Source: Leuconostoc kimchii IMSNU 11154
Lineage (GTDB): Bacteria > Bacillota > Bacilli > Lactobacillales > Lactobacillaceae
Direction of reading: 5' to 3'
Length of the DNA stretch: 64,000 nucleotides
NCBI RefSeq assembly: GCF_000092505.1
Contig: NC_014136.1
Location: 1,324,501 to 1,388,500, forward strand
Shown here: positions 20,144-28,626 of the stretch, piece after piece
Numbering within the stretch: the stretch's first letter is position 1
How the letters are laid out: each line of letters opens with the position of its first letter
The notes under the pieces: model-generated
The model's database searches: none
What the model saw: only the letters and a program-made list of their open reading frames with translations
Told to the model about the DNA's origin: nothing
Position numbers and translations under genes: made by a program

Positions 20144-20811
20144 CTTGTCGTTTATGTCAAGCATTTTTTGATGATCATGTATCATTATTGCAAACATTTG
20201 GATTTATAAAATGGTCGAACAGAAAAATGTGCCATGCTTGTGAAGCAACATTTTCATTAATTAAAACAGGGTGTATAGGTTGTGGTCGTAGCCAAGATAC
20301 GAAACAATTATGTTATGATTGCCAGCGCTGGCAAAATCAAGGGAAACAACTGCTCAATCATCAAGCGCTCTATCAATACAATGATGCGATGCGTCAGTTT
20401 ATGCAGCGGTATAAATTCAATGGTGATTACGTTTTGCGTGAGATTTTTAATCATGAGTTAATCCAAAAAGCACATACTATAGTTGCTGATATAGTTGTAC
20501 CTATTCCAGTAAGCAGCCATACGATGTCTACGCGAGGATTTAACCAAACTACTGGTTTAATATCAGGAATTAAGTATCAACCAATCCTGCAAGTCAGGGC
20601 AACACAAAAGACGCATCAATCTCAATTTAATCGACAAGAACGTTTGACACGAGAGCAGCCTTTTACTGTTAAAGAACACGTATCGCTGCATGGTAAACAA
20701 ATATTATTGATTGACGATGTTTATACGACAGGAAATACTTTATTTCATGCCGCCGATTTATTATACGAACTAGGTGCTAAAAATGTGAAAAGTTTATCTT
20801 TGGCTCGATAA
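20140..20811 (+). CDS. comFC: ComFC phosphoribosyltransferase-like protein
   Basis: A 223-residue ComF family protein: N-terminal Cys pairs (CRLC, CHAC, CIGC, CYDC) that could hold zinc, then a type I phosphoribosyltransferase fold. The PRPP loop motif is ILLIDDVYTTGNTL near residues 188-201, and VVPIPVSSHTMSTRGFNQT is the family hallmark. Required for efficient transformation in Bacillus, Streptococcus and Haemophilus; its substrate is not settled. The ATG overlaps the comFA stop after AGGAGG. Confidence 0.93.
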   Translation: MTCRLCQAFFDDHVSLLQTFGFIKWSNRKMCHACEATFSLIKTGCIGCGRSQDTKQLCYDCQRWQNQGKQLLNHQALYQYNDAMRQFMQRYKFNGDYVLREIFNHELIQKAHTIVADIVVPIPVSSHTMSTRGFNQTTGLISGIKYQPILQVRATQKTHQSQFNRQERLTREQPFTVKEHVSLHGKQILLIDDVYTTGNTLFHAADLLYELGAKNVKSLSLAR

Positions 20812-20835
20812 ATATGAAAAAATGAAGATTTTTAC

Positions 20836-20862
20836 AGAAAACGCTTACACCTGTGGTATAAT
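20836..20862 (+). promoter_or_regulatory. hpf promoter with cre-like CcpA site
   Basis: An extended -10 (TG, one base, TATAAT at 20857-20862). Directly upstream, 20836-20849 reads AGAAAACGCTTACA, matching 13 of 14 positions of the cre consensus TGWAANCGNTNWCA. It lies over the -35 region, so CcpA binding there would be expected to repress. Confidence 0.6.
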
Positions 20863-20892
20863 TAATGTAGTAACTCAATGGAGGAATTAATT

Positions 20893-21441
20893 ATGTTAGA
20901 TTATAATGTACGTGGCGAAAATATCGCAGTGACTGACGCACTTCGTGAGTATGTGGAGAAGCGTCTGACAAAGTTGAATCGTTACATCGAGGAAAAGTCT
21001 CGTGCCAACGTTAACTTGCGCACCTATAAATCAGATAATTCTGGTAAAGCTGAAGTAACAATCGTATTGCCTTATGTTGTGTTACGCGCAGAAGATACAA
21101 ATCCAGATCTGTATGCAGCTGTGGATGCTGTGTCTGAAAAGTTGGAGCGCCAGATTCGTAAGTATAAGACTAAAATCAACCGTAAATCACGTGAAACCGG
21201 GTTTAAAGGTATCGATTCTAACGATGAAATCCCAGCTGCAGAGGTTGATGATGATGCGTTGCAAATTGTTCGTACAAAGCAAGTTGATTTGAAACCAATG
21301 TCACCAGAAGAAGCTGCGTTACAAATGGATTTACTCGAACATGACTTTTTCATCTTTCAAGATGCTGAAACAAATACTGATTCAGTGATTTACAAGCGCC
21401 AAGATGGTAAGTATGGTTTGCTTGAAACTGCAGAACGTTAA
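20893..21441 (+). CDS. hpf: Long-form ribosome hibernation promoting factor
   Basis: A 182-residue long HPF, which binds the 30S decoding region and dimerises 70S ribosomes into inactive 100S particles at low growth rate. The N-terminal domain begins LDYNVRGENIAVTDALREYV; the C-terminal dimerisation domain (from about 125) contains KPMSPEEAALQMDLLEHDFF and VIYKRQDGKYGLL. Start is ATG 20893, after GGAGG at 20880. It is monocistronic with its own terminator. A cre-like box at the promoter links it to carbon status. Confidence 0.96.
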   Translation: MLDYNVRGENIAVTDALREYVEKRLTKLNRYIEEKSRANVNLRTYKSDNSGKAEVTIVLPYVVLRAEDTNPDLYAAVDAVSEKLERQIRKYKTKINRKSRETGFKGIDSNDEIPAAEVDDDALQIVRTKQVDLKPMSPEEAALQMDLLEHDFFIFQDAETNTDSVIYKRQDGKYGLLETAER

Positions 21442-21452
21442 ATTAAAATGAT

Positions 21453-21478
21453 AAATCCAAACATGCGTTTGGATTTTT
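21453..21478 (+). terminator. hpf terminator
   Basis: AAATCCAAAC (21453-21462) pairs with GTTTGGATTT (21467-21476), loop ATGC, then T. Confidence 0.92.
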
Positions 21479-21552
21479 ATTATGACCAAAATTTGTGTTA
21501 AAAGTCATAAAAATTTATAAAGATGTCCCTAAAATTCTCTTTTATCGTTATG

Positions 21553-21574
21553 CTAGTAAAGTATATCTAGTAAA
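21553..21574 (+). repeat. Short direct repeat before the YhgE/Pip gene
   Basis: CTAGTAAA occurs at 21553-21560 and 21567-21574, a 14-bp period, 16 bases before the start codon. It may be a regulator site, for example for the TetR protein encoded next door, but it is not palindromic. Confidence 0.3.
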
Positions 21575-21589
21575 TTAAAGAGGTTTTTT

Positions 21590-23137
21590 ATGTCAAGTTG
21601 GTTATATTTATTTAAAAATAAAAGGCAATTAGTTAAATGGCTAGTTGCAACAATGCTTCCGATTTTATTTGTTGTTGGTTTTTTAAGTGTGACGAACCAC
21701 ACGTCACAACAAGTTAATCAACTTCGAGTTGCAGTTGTTAACTTGGATAAGGGGGCGCGCTACCGCGATAAAAAACGTCATATTGGTGATGATTTTTCAC
21801 GTACATTACACCAAGCTAAATCGTTTAAAACGATTAACTATACCACACAGAAGCAAGCAGAATCAGCTTTGCGTCACGGTAATGTTAGTGCTGTTGTTGT
21901 TATGCCAACTAATTTTACCAGTCAGCTAGCATCTGCTCAAAAATCTGGTAAAAGTGTTAGCATTAAACAACTGATTGCTAGTGGGCAGAGTCAATTTGCA
22001 TCACAGTATATCCAGCGTGAACTAATCAGCATGTTAAATCGCGAAAATACATTATTGTCAGTTGGTATGGCTAATAGTTCAGTATTAAAAAATCTGACTA
22101 ATCAAAGCCAAAATTTATCGAAGCAAGCCAATGATTTACAAGTTAACTTGCAGGCTGTAGGTAACGGCATAAATGAACAAACGACAAATGACCTTCAAGA
22201 AAAAGCTAATGATGAAGCCACTAAATTGGCAACTTACTCCGCGCAACTTAATGATGCTGTGAATGCAGGAGATACCACTAAAATTCAAGAGATGGCTGTA
22301 GCGATTAATGATGTTTCTTACGCGATGCAAACAACCGTTGTTGGCGGAATTAGTAATATTTCAGCAAATCTCAGTCAGACAAAAGCATTGAGTGATCGCA
22401 CAGGTATTATTCAATCAAGTGCTAAAGATATCCAAAATAGGCAATCACGAATTGCCTCCCAACTTAAAAATATGCTTGGTGAGCAGACAGCTAACCAAAA
22501 TATCTCACCGTTATCACAAATCTTATCTTTTGATACGACAGATATTCAACCGATTAAACAAGGTGGACAAACGATATTGCCTAATGTCTTAGTCGTTGGG
22601 GTCACAATGTTAGCCATGTTATTTGGTCTGATGTTACCCCTAAAACCTGCTAAAAAAGAAGCTTTAGCGTTAGAACAATGGTGGGGAACTTTTCAAATTG
22701 CTGGTGTATTAAACACTTTGGCCATCATGTTAATGTTGTTTGGCACGATGGTTTTAAATATCTCAATTGGAAATTATTGGTCTGTCACTGGTGTGACGTT
22801 GTTAGCATCTTTGGCAATGATGAGTATTGTTTTGTATTTGAAACAAGTGATGGGTCAAACTGGTTGGTGGCTTGCGTTGGCGGTTATGTTGCTGCAGGCA
22901 ATTTTTACGATAACGACAACACCAATCGCTATGTCAACAGGTATCCTTAAATTCGTCCATAATATTTTACCGTTGACAGCCTTAAATAATGCGATTAAAC
23001 GACTAGTATTTGGTGGTAATGTGCAACAAGAGGTGATGATATTAATTTTGTGGTTATTGGTATTTGTTATATTGTTAGTCACTTATTACCGTGTTCAGCA
23101 ACGTCAAATTTTAAAAAATGAACTGAGTGAGTCATAA
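21590..23137 (+). CDS. YhgE/Pip-type ABC-2 membrane protein
   Basis: A 515-residue membrane protein of the YhgE/Pip or ABC-2 permease type. One N-terminal transmembrane segment (about residues 17-35) is followed by a large extracytoplasmic region (40-320) with Ser/Gln/Asn-rich, probably coiled-coil sequence, then about five transmembrane segments from 325 to the end. Relatives include phage-infection proteins and the permeases of drug-export systems, but no ATPase gene is adjacent. Start ATG follows AGAGG. The downstream TetR gene is a plausible regulator. The transported substrate is unknown. Confidence 0.82.
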   Translation: MSSWLYLFKNKRQLVKWLVATMLPILFVVGFLSVTNHTSQQVNQLRVAVVNLDKGARYRDKKRHIGDDFSRTLHQAKSFKTINYTTQKQAESALRHGNVSAVVVMPTNFTSQLASAQKSGKSVSIKQLIASGQSQFASQYIQRELISMLNRENTLLSVGMANSSVLKNLTNQSQNLSKQANDLQVNLQAVGNGINEQTTNDLQEKANDEATKLATYSAQLNDAVNAGDTTKIQEMAVAINDVSYAMQTTVVGGISNISANLSQTKALSDRTGIIQSSAKDIQNRQSRIASQLKNMLGEQTANQNISPLSQILSFDTTDIQPIKQGGQTILPNVLVVGVTMLAMLFGLMLPLKPAKKEALALEQWWGTFQIAGVLNTLAIMLMLFGTMVLNISIGNYWSVTGVTLLASLAMMSIVLYLKQVMGQTGWWLALAVMLLQAIFTITTTPIAMSTGILKFVHNILPLTALNNAIKRLVFGGNVQQEVMILILWLLVFVILLVTYYRVQQRQILKNELSES

Positions 23138-23164
23138 GTGAGATAACCCCATTACGAGTAACTT

Positions 23165-23194
23165 AAGAGGTATGGCGAAAGTCATACTTTTTTC
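23165..23194 (+). terminator. Terminator between the YhgE/Pip gene and tetR
   Basis: AAGAGGTATG (23165-23174) pairs with CATACTTTTT (23183-23192), including G-U pairs, followed by T. The GTATG/CATAC core could also be an operator half-site pair. Confidence 0.7.
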
Positions 23195-23221
23195 AAACTG
23201 AAAAGGGTGTAAAATAATTGT

Positions 23222-23809
23222 ATGGTCACAAGAACAACAAGTGAAGCAACGCGCGAAAAAATTTTACTAGCGGCAACGACGCTTTTTTTGGCGCGAGGTT
23301 ATGCGCAAACAACGACGCGGGATATAACCAAAGCGCTTAACATGACACAACCAGCTCTATATCATTATTTTGGTGATAAGGAGGCATTATTTGTTGAGGT
23401 GATTAAGCGTGTGGGTCAGCAGATTGCCACTGATATGCAATTGGTATTGGCTAAGACATATGAGCAGCCTATTACGCAGCTTGTTGATATGACACAGGTG
23501 ATTGTCACTCGTCATCCGCGGGACGTCTTTACATTAATTCACGGCAGCTTTTCGGATCTATCTTCAGCAAGTCAACGTGAGTTGGGCGCTGTATTTGGGC
23601 GTGACTATGTTGCGCCCATTGCGCAATTTTTTGGTCAGGAAGCCATTAAATTACGTCATCACATTGATCCTAAAATTGCGAGTTCGTTTTATATTACTAG
23701 TTTGGCACCCTTATTCAGTGAGTTTCATGCAATTAACAATGAACAAACAATGACAGAACGAATTCAACAATTACTTGATTTGATACTTTATGGTGTCGCG
23801 CAACGTTGA
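23222..23809 (+). CDS. TetR family transcriptional regulator
   Basis: A 195-residue TetR family repressor. The helix-turn-helix is typical: AATTLFLARGYAQTTTRDI, then MTQPALYHYFGDKEALF (residues about 14-56). The ligand domain (60-195) is not recognisable at family level. TAAAAT at 23210-23215 ends 6 bases before the ATG and there is no ribosome site, so it looks leaderless. The neighbouring YhgE/Pip membrane protein upstream is the likely target, separated by a terminator-like hairpin that could also serve as operator. Confidence 0.88.
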   Translation: MVTRTTSEATREKILLAATTLFLARGYAQTTTRDITKALNMTQPALYHYFGDKEALFVEVIKRVGQQIATDMQLVLAKTYEQPITQLVDMTQVIVTRHPRDVFTLIHGSFSDLSSASQRELGAVFGRDYVAPIAQFFGQEAIKLRHHIDPKIASSFYITSLAPLFSEFHAINNEQTMTERIQQLLDLILYGVAQR

Positions 23810-23862
23810 GTTTTAGAGTACTAAATGTTATGCTAGAAGAAGAATTTAACGGAGAATCAGAT

Positions 23863-24012
23863 ATGGCTAGTCAAAGAGTATCACTCGCGTGTACAGTTTG
23901 TGGATCACGTAACTACACATTAACATTATCAAAAGATCGTACAGAACGACTTGCAGTTAAGAAGTTTTGTCCATTCTGTGGTAAACACACATTGCACCAA
24001 CAAACAAAGTAA
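23863..24012 (+). CDS. rpmG: Ribosomal protein L33, zinc-binding form
   Basis: The 49-residue large-subunit protein L33. Start is ATG 23863 (MASQRVSLAC) after GGAG; upstream in-frame codons back to 23806 are not needed. Cys pairs CTVC and CPFC form the zinc ribbon, so this is the Cys-containing form. It lies just before secE and nusG, the order usual in Firmicutes. Confidence 0.95.
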   Translation: MASQRVSLACTVCGSRNYTLTLSKDRTERLAVKKFCPFCGKHTLHQQTK

Positions 24013-24025
24013 AGGTTAACGACTA

Positions 24026-24199
24026 ATGTTGAAATATTTTAGAAATGTTGCTACTGAAATGAAAAATGTGACTTGGCTGTCACAAGATCAAGCTTCAAAA
24101 GAAACGGTGACGGTAATTACTGTTTCTGTTATCTTTGCACTTTTCTTAGGTGGCGTTGATTGGCTTTTGCAAAGCGGTTTTAGTTTCATCATGAATTGA
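24026..24199 (+). CDS. secE: Preprotein translocase subunit SecE
   Basis: A 57-residue SecE, the small clamp subunit of the SecYEG channel. The translation starts MLKYFRNVATEMKNVTW and ends with one transmembrane segment (VITVSVIFALFLGGVDWLL) and a short tail. EMKNVTW is the conserved amphipathic cytoplasmic helix motif. It is too short for a 60-residue ORF cutoff. The ATG follows AAAGG. It lies between rpmG and nusG, the classic order. Confidence 0.95.
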   Translation: MLKYFRNVATEMKNVTWLSQDQASKETVTVITVSVIFALFLGGVDWLLQSGFSFIMN

Positions 24200-24240
24200 T
24201 AGCATAACGATTAGAATTATAGTATACTGGTGTTAACGGC

Positions 24241-24276
24241 AAAAGAGCTTCTTTAAACGGGAGTTCTTTTTTATAT
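24241..24276 (+). terminator. Terminator or attenuator between secE and nusG
   Basis: AAAAGAGCTTC (24241-24251) pairs with GGGAGTTCTTTT (about 24259-24270) with two G-U pairs, followed by T. A TATACT -10 at 24223-24228 lies just upstream, so a short leader RNA may be made and stopped before nusG. Confidence 0.6.
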
Positions 24277-24309
24277 CAAAAAATGAAGGGACGCTTTGCG
24301 CTTAATATC

Positions 24310-24936
24310 ATGTCAGAAAATAACGATTTACCACAAGAAAATAACGAGATACCAGTCCATAATACGGACGATATTGAAAAATCATGGTTTGTTGTTCATA
24401 CCTATTCTGGTTATGAACACAAGGTTAAGGCTAACTTAGAATCACGTACACAAACGATGCGGATGACGGAACAAATTTTCCGTATTCTAGTGCCTGAACA
24501 AGAAGTCACCACCATTCAGGATGGTGAAGCGAAAACTTCTGTCGAAAATGACTTCCCAGGGTATGTGTTGGTTGAAATGGCCACACCTCAAGATTACAAC
24601 ATGACTGATGAGGCTTGGTATGTGGTTCGTAACACGCCGGGTGTTACAGGTTTCTTGGGATCGCACGGTGCTGGTTCAAAACCAAATTCACTTATGCCTG
24701 AAGAAGTTGATCTTTTAATGAAACGTATGGGGATGTCTACGCGTGAAGTTGTTACGCTAGATGTTGAAGCAGGTCAAATTGTCAAAATTATTGCAGGGCC
24801 TTTCTCGGGCATGGAGGGGACAGTGACAGCTGTTGACCCAGAAAAGCAGACATTAGAAGCAACAGTAGAAGTCTTTGGACGTGAAACACCCACAGAATTA
24901 GATTTTGCTGACGTGGATACTGTTTTAGATAATTAA
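24310..24936 (+). CDS. nusG: Transcription elongation/antitermination factor NusG
   Basis: A 208-residue NusG, which binds RNA polymerase through its NGN domain and couples or modulates pausing and termination. The NGN domain starts SWFVVHTYSGYEHKVKANLE; the C-terminal KOW domain contains GQIVKIIAGPFSGMEGTV. Start is placed at ATG 24310 (MSENNDLPQ); the ATG at 24283 would add nine residues, and neither has a well-spaced ribosome site (AAGGGA at 24286 is far). The acidic N-terminal extension is typical of Firmicutes. A hairpin terminator directly precedes the gene. Confidence 0.95.
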   Translation: MSENNDLPQENNEIPVHNTDDIEKSWFVVHTYSGYEHKVKANLESRTQTMRMTEQIFRILVPEQEVTTIQDGEAKTSVENDFPGYVLVEMATPQDYNMTDEAWYVVRNTPGVTGFLGSHGAGSKPNSLMPEEVDLLMKRMGMSTREVVTLDVEAGQIVKIIAGPFSGMEGTVTAVDPEKQTLEATVEVFGRETPTELDFADVDTVLDN

Positions 24937-24946
24937 TGATTAAATG

Positions 24947-24975
24947 TTGCAAAAATGTGCTTATTTTTGTATAAT
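24947..24975 (+). promoter_or_regulatory. rplKA promoter
   Basis: TTGCAA (24947-24952), 17-bp spacer, TATAAT (24970-24975). The -35 and the next seven bases are identical to those of the rpoB promoter. Confidence 0.85.
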
Positions 24976-24983
24976 TAACAGGT

Positions 24984-25035
24984 ATGTCATCGACATGCGT
25001 GGGAGCAGCACTTAAGCTGCGTCTACCACAACACG
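24984..25035 (+). promoter_or_regulatory. Structured leader of rplKA, candidate L1 target
   Basis: Two hairpins precede the ribosome site: ATGTC-ATC-GACAT (24984-24996) and GCAGC...GCTGC (25005-25020), the latter flanked by TGG/CCA. In many bacteria ribosomal protein L1 represses its own operon by binding a leader that mimics 23S rRNA; that role here is inferred from position only. Confidence 0.4.
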
Positions 25036-25049
25036 AGGAGGAAAAAATC

Positions 25050-25514
25050 GTGGCTAAAAAAGTTACAACAGTTGTTAAATTACAAATTGCCGCTGCTAAA
25101 GCAACGCCGGCACCACCAGTTGGTCCAGCGTTGGGACAGGCCGGTATTAATATCGCGCAATTCACAAAAGAATTTAATGCGCGTACTGCAGACCAAGCAG
25201 GTTCAATCGTTCCGGTTGAAATCTCTGTATTCGATGATCGTTCATTCGAATTCGTTACAAAGACACCACCTGCTGCTGATCAATTACGTAAGATCGTAGG
25301 AAAGGGTTCTGGAGAACCCAACACTAAGAAGGTCGGAAACGTTACTTTGGATCAAATTCGTGCAATTGCTGAAAACAAGATGGATGATTTAAATGCCAAC
25401 GATGTGACAGCAGCTATGCGTATGATTGAAGGTACAGCGCGTTCAATGGGTGTTACTGTTGAAGGTGTTGACTTGACTGTTGAAGGTACAGCAATCAAGG
25501 AGGACGCAGAATAA
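25050..25514 (+). CDS. rplK: Ribosomal protein L11
   Basis: A 154-residue L11 of the GTPase-associated centre. Start is GTG 25050 after GAGGAGG; the open frame upstream to 24984 is leader. [14 protein letters not shown] and the RNA-binding KTPPAADQL block are typical. About a dozen residues beyond the usual C-terminus (after MGVTVEG) are present, ending AIKEDAE. Its stop overlaps rplA by one base. Confidence 0.97.
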   Translation: MAKKVTTVVKLQIAAAKATPAPPVGPALGQAGINIAQFTKEFNARTADQAGSIVPVEISVFDDRSFEFVTKTPPAADQLRKIVGKGSGEPNTKKVGNVTLDQIRAIAENKMDDLNANDVTAAMRMIEGTARSMGVTVEGVDLTVEGTAIKEDAE

Positions 25515-26206
25515 TGACTCAAAAACATGGTAAGAAATATACTGCAGCGTTGGAAAAAGTTGAAACTGAAAAGAACTATGCTTTGAACGATGCTGTAACA
25601 CTAGTTAAAGAACTTGATTACGCTAACTATGACGCTTCTGTTGAAATTGTTTTCAATTTGAACGTTGACACACGTCAAGCAGATCAACAATTACGTGGTG
25701 CTGTTGTGTTGCCAAATGGTACAGGTAAGGATAAGAAAGTTATCGTCTTTGCCCAAGGTGACAAGGCTAAAGAAGCCGAAGCTGCTGGCGCTGATGTTGT
25801 TGGCGCAGCTGATTTAGTTGCACAAATCCAAAGTGGTTGGATGGATTTCGACACAGCTATCGCAACACCTGATATGATGGCTCAAGTGGGACGTGTTGCT
25901 CGTATCTTAGGACCTAAAGGATTGATGCCTAATCCAAAGACTGGTACAGTGACAATGGATGTTACCAAGGCTGTTTCAGATGCTAAGGGTGGTCAAGTAA
26001 CGTATCGTACAGATCGTGACGGTAACGTTGCTGTTCCTGTTGGACGCGTGTCATTTGATGAAGCTAAACTGGCTGAAAATATCAAAACAATTGCGACAAC
26101 TGTTTTGAAGTCACGTCCTGCTGCTGTTAAGGGAACATACGTACAACACGTATCAATTTCATCAACAGTTAGCCCATCTGTTACATTGGATGTCAATTCA
26201 TTGTAA
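25514..26206 (+). CDS. rplA: Ribosomal protein L1
   Basis: A 230-residue L1, which binds the mobile L1 stalk of 23S rRNA and often its own mRNA. Typical blocks: [59 protein letters not shown]. The ribosome site AAGGAGG lies within the end of rplK and the ATG overlaps the rplK stop, so the pair is coupled. Confidence 0.97.
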   Translation: MTQKHGKKYTAALEKVETEKNYALNDAVTLVKELDYANYDASVEIVFNLNVDTRQADQQLRGAVVLPNGTGKDKKVIVFAQGDKAKEAEAAGADVVGAADLVAQIQSGWMDFDTAIATPDMMAQVGRVARILGPKGLMPNPKTGTVTMDVTKAVSDAKGGQVTYRTDRDGNVAVPVGRVSFDEAKLAENIKTIATTVLKSRPAAVKGTYVQHVSISSTVSPSVTLDVNSL

Positions 26207-26209
26207 TAT

Positions 26210-26238
26210 TTGACGATATCAATTTCATTTGATATACT
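26210..26238 (+). promoter_or_regulatory. rplJL promoter
   Basis: TTGACG (26210-26215), 17-bp spacer, TATACT (26233-26238). It starts just after the rplA stop and drives the L10 leader. Confidence 0.85.
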
Positions 26239-26257
26239 CATTAAGTAAATTAAATCA

Positions 26258-26360
26258 TTTTGCCTAAGACTCAGGAGGTACTTGTACCTTAATATCCTGC
26301 CGAGGAAGTTTAAAAACTTTTCCTGTGTGTCTTTTGGTACGCAGGATTTCTTTTGCAAAA
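26258..26360 (+). promoter_or_regulatory. L10 ribosomal protein leader
   Basis: About 100 bases of structured leader between promoter and rplJ. Sequence blocks such as CAGGAGGTACTTGTACC, CCTGCCGAGG and GGTACGCAGGATTTC are those of the Firmicute L10 leader, where the L10-L12 complex binds to repress rplJL. Complementary GTACC/GGTAC and ATCCTGC/GCAGGAT arms are visible. Confidence 0.85.
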
Positions 26361-26387
26361 TAATATTATGAAAGGAGAATATATATC

Positions 26388-26924
26388 ATGAGTGAAAAAG
26401 CTATTGCAGTTAAAGCACAAAAAGTTGAAGAAGTTGCTGATCAATTCAAAAATTCAGCATCAGCTGTTGTTGTTGATGCACGTGGGTTGACTGTTGCACA
26501 ATCAACAGACTTACGTCACCAATTGCGTCAAGAAGGCGTTGTTCTTGAAGTGATCAAAAACAAAATTTTGACACGTGCCGCTGAAAAAGCTGGTTATGCT
26601 GAATTGAACGACGTTTTTGCCGGTCCTTCAGCTGTCGCATTCTCAACAGAAGATGCTATTGCACCATCACGTATTTTGAAGAAGTTTGCTGACGCCAACG
26701 AAAAGTTAGAAATCAAGGGTGGTGTTGTCGATGGCAACATTGCTAACTTGGAAGACATTAGCAAGTACGCATCTTTGCCATCACGCGAAGGTTTGCTTGG
26801 TCAATTGATGGCAGAATTCCAATTCTCAATTCGTTCATTTGCATATGCTGTTAAGGCAGTGCAAGAGAAGTTAGAAGAAGATGGTACTGCTACACCTGTA
26901 GAAGAAGCTCCTGCTGCTGAATAA
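26388..26924 (+). CDS. rplJ: Ribosomal protein L10
   Basis: A 178-residue L10, the base of the L7/L12 stalk. The N-terminal rRNA-binding part contains VVVDARGLTV and LRHQLRQEGV; the C-terminal helix (after LASLPSREGLL-type sequence) carries L12 dimers. It ends in an Ala/Glu-rich tail. AAAGGAG precedes the ATG. The upstream L10 leader suggests feedback control. rplL follows after 56 bases with a strong ribosome site for higher L12 yield. Confidence 0.97.
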   Translation: MSEKAIAVKAQKVEEVADQFKNSASAVVVDARGLTVAQSTDLRHQLRQEGVVLEVIKNKILTRAAEKAGYAELNDVFAGPSAVAFSTEDAIAPSRILKKFADANEKLEIKGGVVDGNIANLEDISKYASLPSREGLLGQLMAEFQFSIRSFAYAVKAVQEKLEEDGTATPVEEAPAAE

Positions 26925-26980
26925 GTTGTTAGGTACGCTTGAAAATTAAAATACACATAAAAAAATTGGAGGATTTAATC

Positions 26981-27346
26981 ATGGCTTTTGATAAAGACGC
27001 GATTATCGCATCATTGAAAGATGCAACTATCTTGGATTTGGCTGACTTGGTTTCAGCAATCGAAGAAGAATTTAATGTTTCAGCAGCAGCTCCTGTAGCC
27101 GCAGCTGGTGGTGCCGAAGGCGGAGCTGCTGAAAAGACAGAATTCGATGTAGAATTGACTTCAGCAGGAACTGCTAAAGTTAAGGTTATCAAGGCAGTTC
27201 GTGAAGCAACTGGTCTTGGATTGAAGGAAGCTAAAGACTTAGTTGATAACGCACCTTCAATTGTTAAAGAAGGTCTTGACGAAGCAGCCGCTAATGAATT
27301 GAAGGCAGCTTTGGAAGAAACAGGCGCAGCAGTAACAGTAAAGTAA
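26981..27346 (+). CDS. rplL: Ribosomal protein L7/L12
   Basis: A 121-residue L7/L12 stalk protein. Start is ATG 26981 after GGAGG; an in-frame codon at 26939 is upstream of the ribosome site. N-terminal dimer domain, Ala/Gly hinge ([17 protein letters not shown], residues about 37-53), then the factor-binding domain with [20 protein letters not shown] and ENAP-like [10 protein letters not shown]. Ends the rplJL operon before a terminator. Confidence 0.97.
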   Translation: MAFDKDAIIASLKDATILDLADLVSAIEEEFNVSAAAPVAAAGGAEGGAAEKTEFDVELTSAGTAKVKVIKAVREATGLGLKEAKDLVDNAPSIVKEGLDEAAANELKAALEETGAAVTVK

Positions 27347-27425
27347 TTTTTTCTGTTATGACTGATGAATCAGATTTTATTGTTAGGCTTATCGAAAGCA
27401 CATACGATAAATGGTTCGCCATACT

Positions 27426-27454
27426 AAAAGGGGTACCTCGGTGCTTCTTTTTTT
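27426..27454 (+). terminator. rplJL terminator
   Basis: AAGGGGTAC pairs with GTGCTTCTT using several G-U pairs, then a run of seven or more T. An additional stem TTATCG/CGATAA lies about 35 bases upstream. Confidence 0.75.
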
Positions 27455-27477
27455 GTACATAAACGTAAGGAGTCATT

Positions 27478-28119
27478 ATGGTCAAATCTAATGAAAAAAT
27501 TGCTGGGGAAATGTATTTCACAGCTAATCCCAATTCAGAACATCATTATCAAACATTTGATTTTAAACTTTTAAGTCATACATTACATTTTAAAACAGAT
27601 AGTGGTGTTTTTTCAAAATCAACTGTTGACTTTGGTACGCGAACGATGTTGACGGCCCTTACTAAAACAACTATCGAATCAGGTAAAATTTTGGACTTGG
27701 GTACTGGTTATGGTCCAGTTGGTGTTGCGATTGCCAAAGCGCTGAATAGACGGGTAGATATGTCTGACGTGAACGAACGTGCATTAGACTTAGCTCGTCA
27801 AAATGCTGATAATAATGGTGTGGGTGATCAAGTTAAGATATTCCAGTCAGACATGTATGATAATATTTCGGATAAATATGCTTTAATCTTAGTAAACCCA
27901 CCTATTCGAGCAGGCAAAGCGGTTGTTACCGCAATGCTGCAAGAAGGGGTTAATCATTTAATACCAGGTGGTAAACTTATTGCGGTATTACAAAAAAAAC
28001 AAGGCGCACCTTCAGCGCAAAAGAATATGTTATCTGCATTTGGTAATGTGACAATTATTCATAAAGATAAAGGTTATTATATTTTGGAGAGTACCTATGA
28101 CCCAAATTCCGATATTTAG
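27478..28119 (+). CDS. rsmC: RsmC-type small-subunit rRNA methyltransferase
   Basis: A 213-residue class I SAM methyltransferase of the RsmC/YbxB group, thought to modify guanine N2 of 16S rRNA. SAM motif I is ILDLGTGYGPVGVAIAK (residues about 71-87); the catalytic NPPIRAG (motif IV, NPPF-like) is near 140. The preceding beta strand block FSKSTVDFGTRTML is typical. Only the catalytic half of E. coli RsmC is present, as in Firmicutes. It overlaps tadA by 23 bases. AAGGAG precedes the ATG. Confidence 0.88.
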   Translation: MVKSNEKIAGEMYFTANPNSEHHYQTFDFKLLSHTLHFKTDSGVFSKSTVDFGTRTMLTALTKTTIESGKILDLGTGYGPVGVAIAKALNRRVDMSDVNERALDLARQNADNNGVGDQVKIFQSDMYDNISDKYALILVNPPIRAGKAVVTAMLQEGVNHLIPGGKLIAVLQKKQGAPSAQKNMLSAFGNVTIIHKDKGYYILESTYDPNSDI

Positions 28120-28591
28120 TGCAGAGCAAATCGATTATTTTATGCAGGTCGCGTTAAATGAGGCGCAATTAGCTGATGAGGCAGGAGAAGTGCCTATTGG
28201 GGCTGTCATCGTTAAAGATAATGAAATTATTGCGCGTGCTCACAACCATCGTGAGGCTCACCAATTAGCGACAGCGCATGCCGAATTGGTAGCAATTGAG
28301 TCTGCTAATCACATACTAAATTCATGGCGTTTAGAAAACACCGCACTATTTGTGACACTTGAGCCATGTATTATGTGTGCCGGTGCAATTATTAACGCAC
28401 GAATTCCGACTGTTTATTTTGGTGCGGCAGATAGTAAAGGTGGTGGGACACGCTCATTGTATCATTTGCTGGAAGATGATCGTCTGAATCACCGAGTTGA
28501 AGTACACCCTGATATTAGAGCCTCAGAGGGTGGTCGTTTATTACAAGACTTCTTTGGAAAAATTCGAAAAAAACGGCAATCTAAAAAATAA
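28097..28591 (+). CDS. tadA: tRNA-specific adenosine deaminase
   Basis: A 164-residue TadA that converts A34 to inosine in tRNA-Arg(ACG). The zinc-dependent deaminase motifs are complete: HAELVA (His ligand and catalytic Glu) and PCIMCAGAI (two Cys ligands), plus GEVPIGAV and the C-terminal DFFGKIRKK. Start 28097 follows GGAG and lies inside the end of the methyltransferase gene. The basic tail RKKRQSKK fits tRNA binding. Confidence 0.96.
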   Translation: MTQIPIFSAEQIDYFMQVALNEAQLADEAGEVPIGAVIVKDNEIIARAHNHREAHQLATAHAELVAIESANHILNSWRLENTALFVTLEPCIMCAGAIINARIPTVYFGAADSKGGGTRSLYHLLEDDRLNHRVEVHPDIRASEGGRLLQDFFGKIRKKRQSKK

Positions 28592-28626
28592 TAAGCAAAT
28601 ATTACACTATTACGGTCATGTCGTAT

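Noticed and set aside
25993..26358. - strand frame over the L10 leader
   Set aside because: Antisense to rplA and the structured leader; no translation signal.
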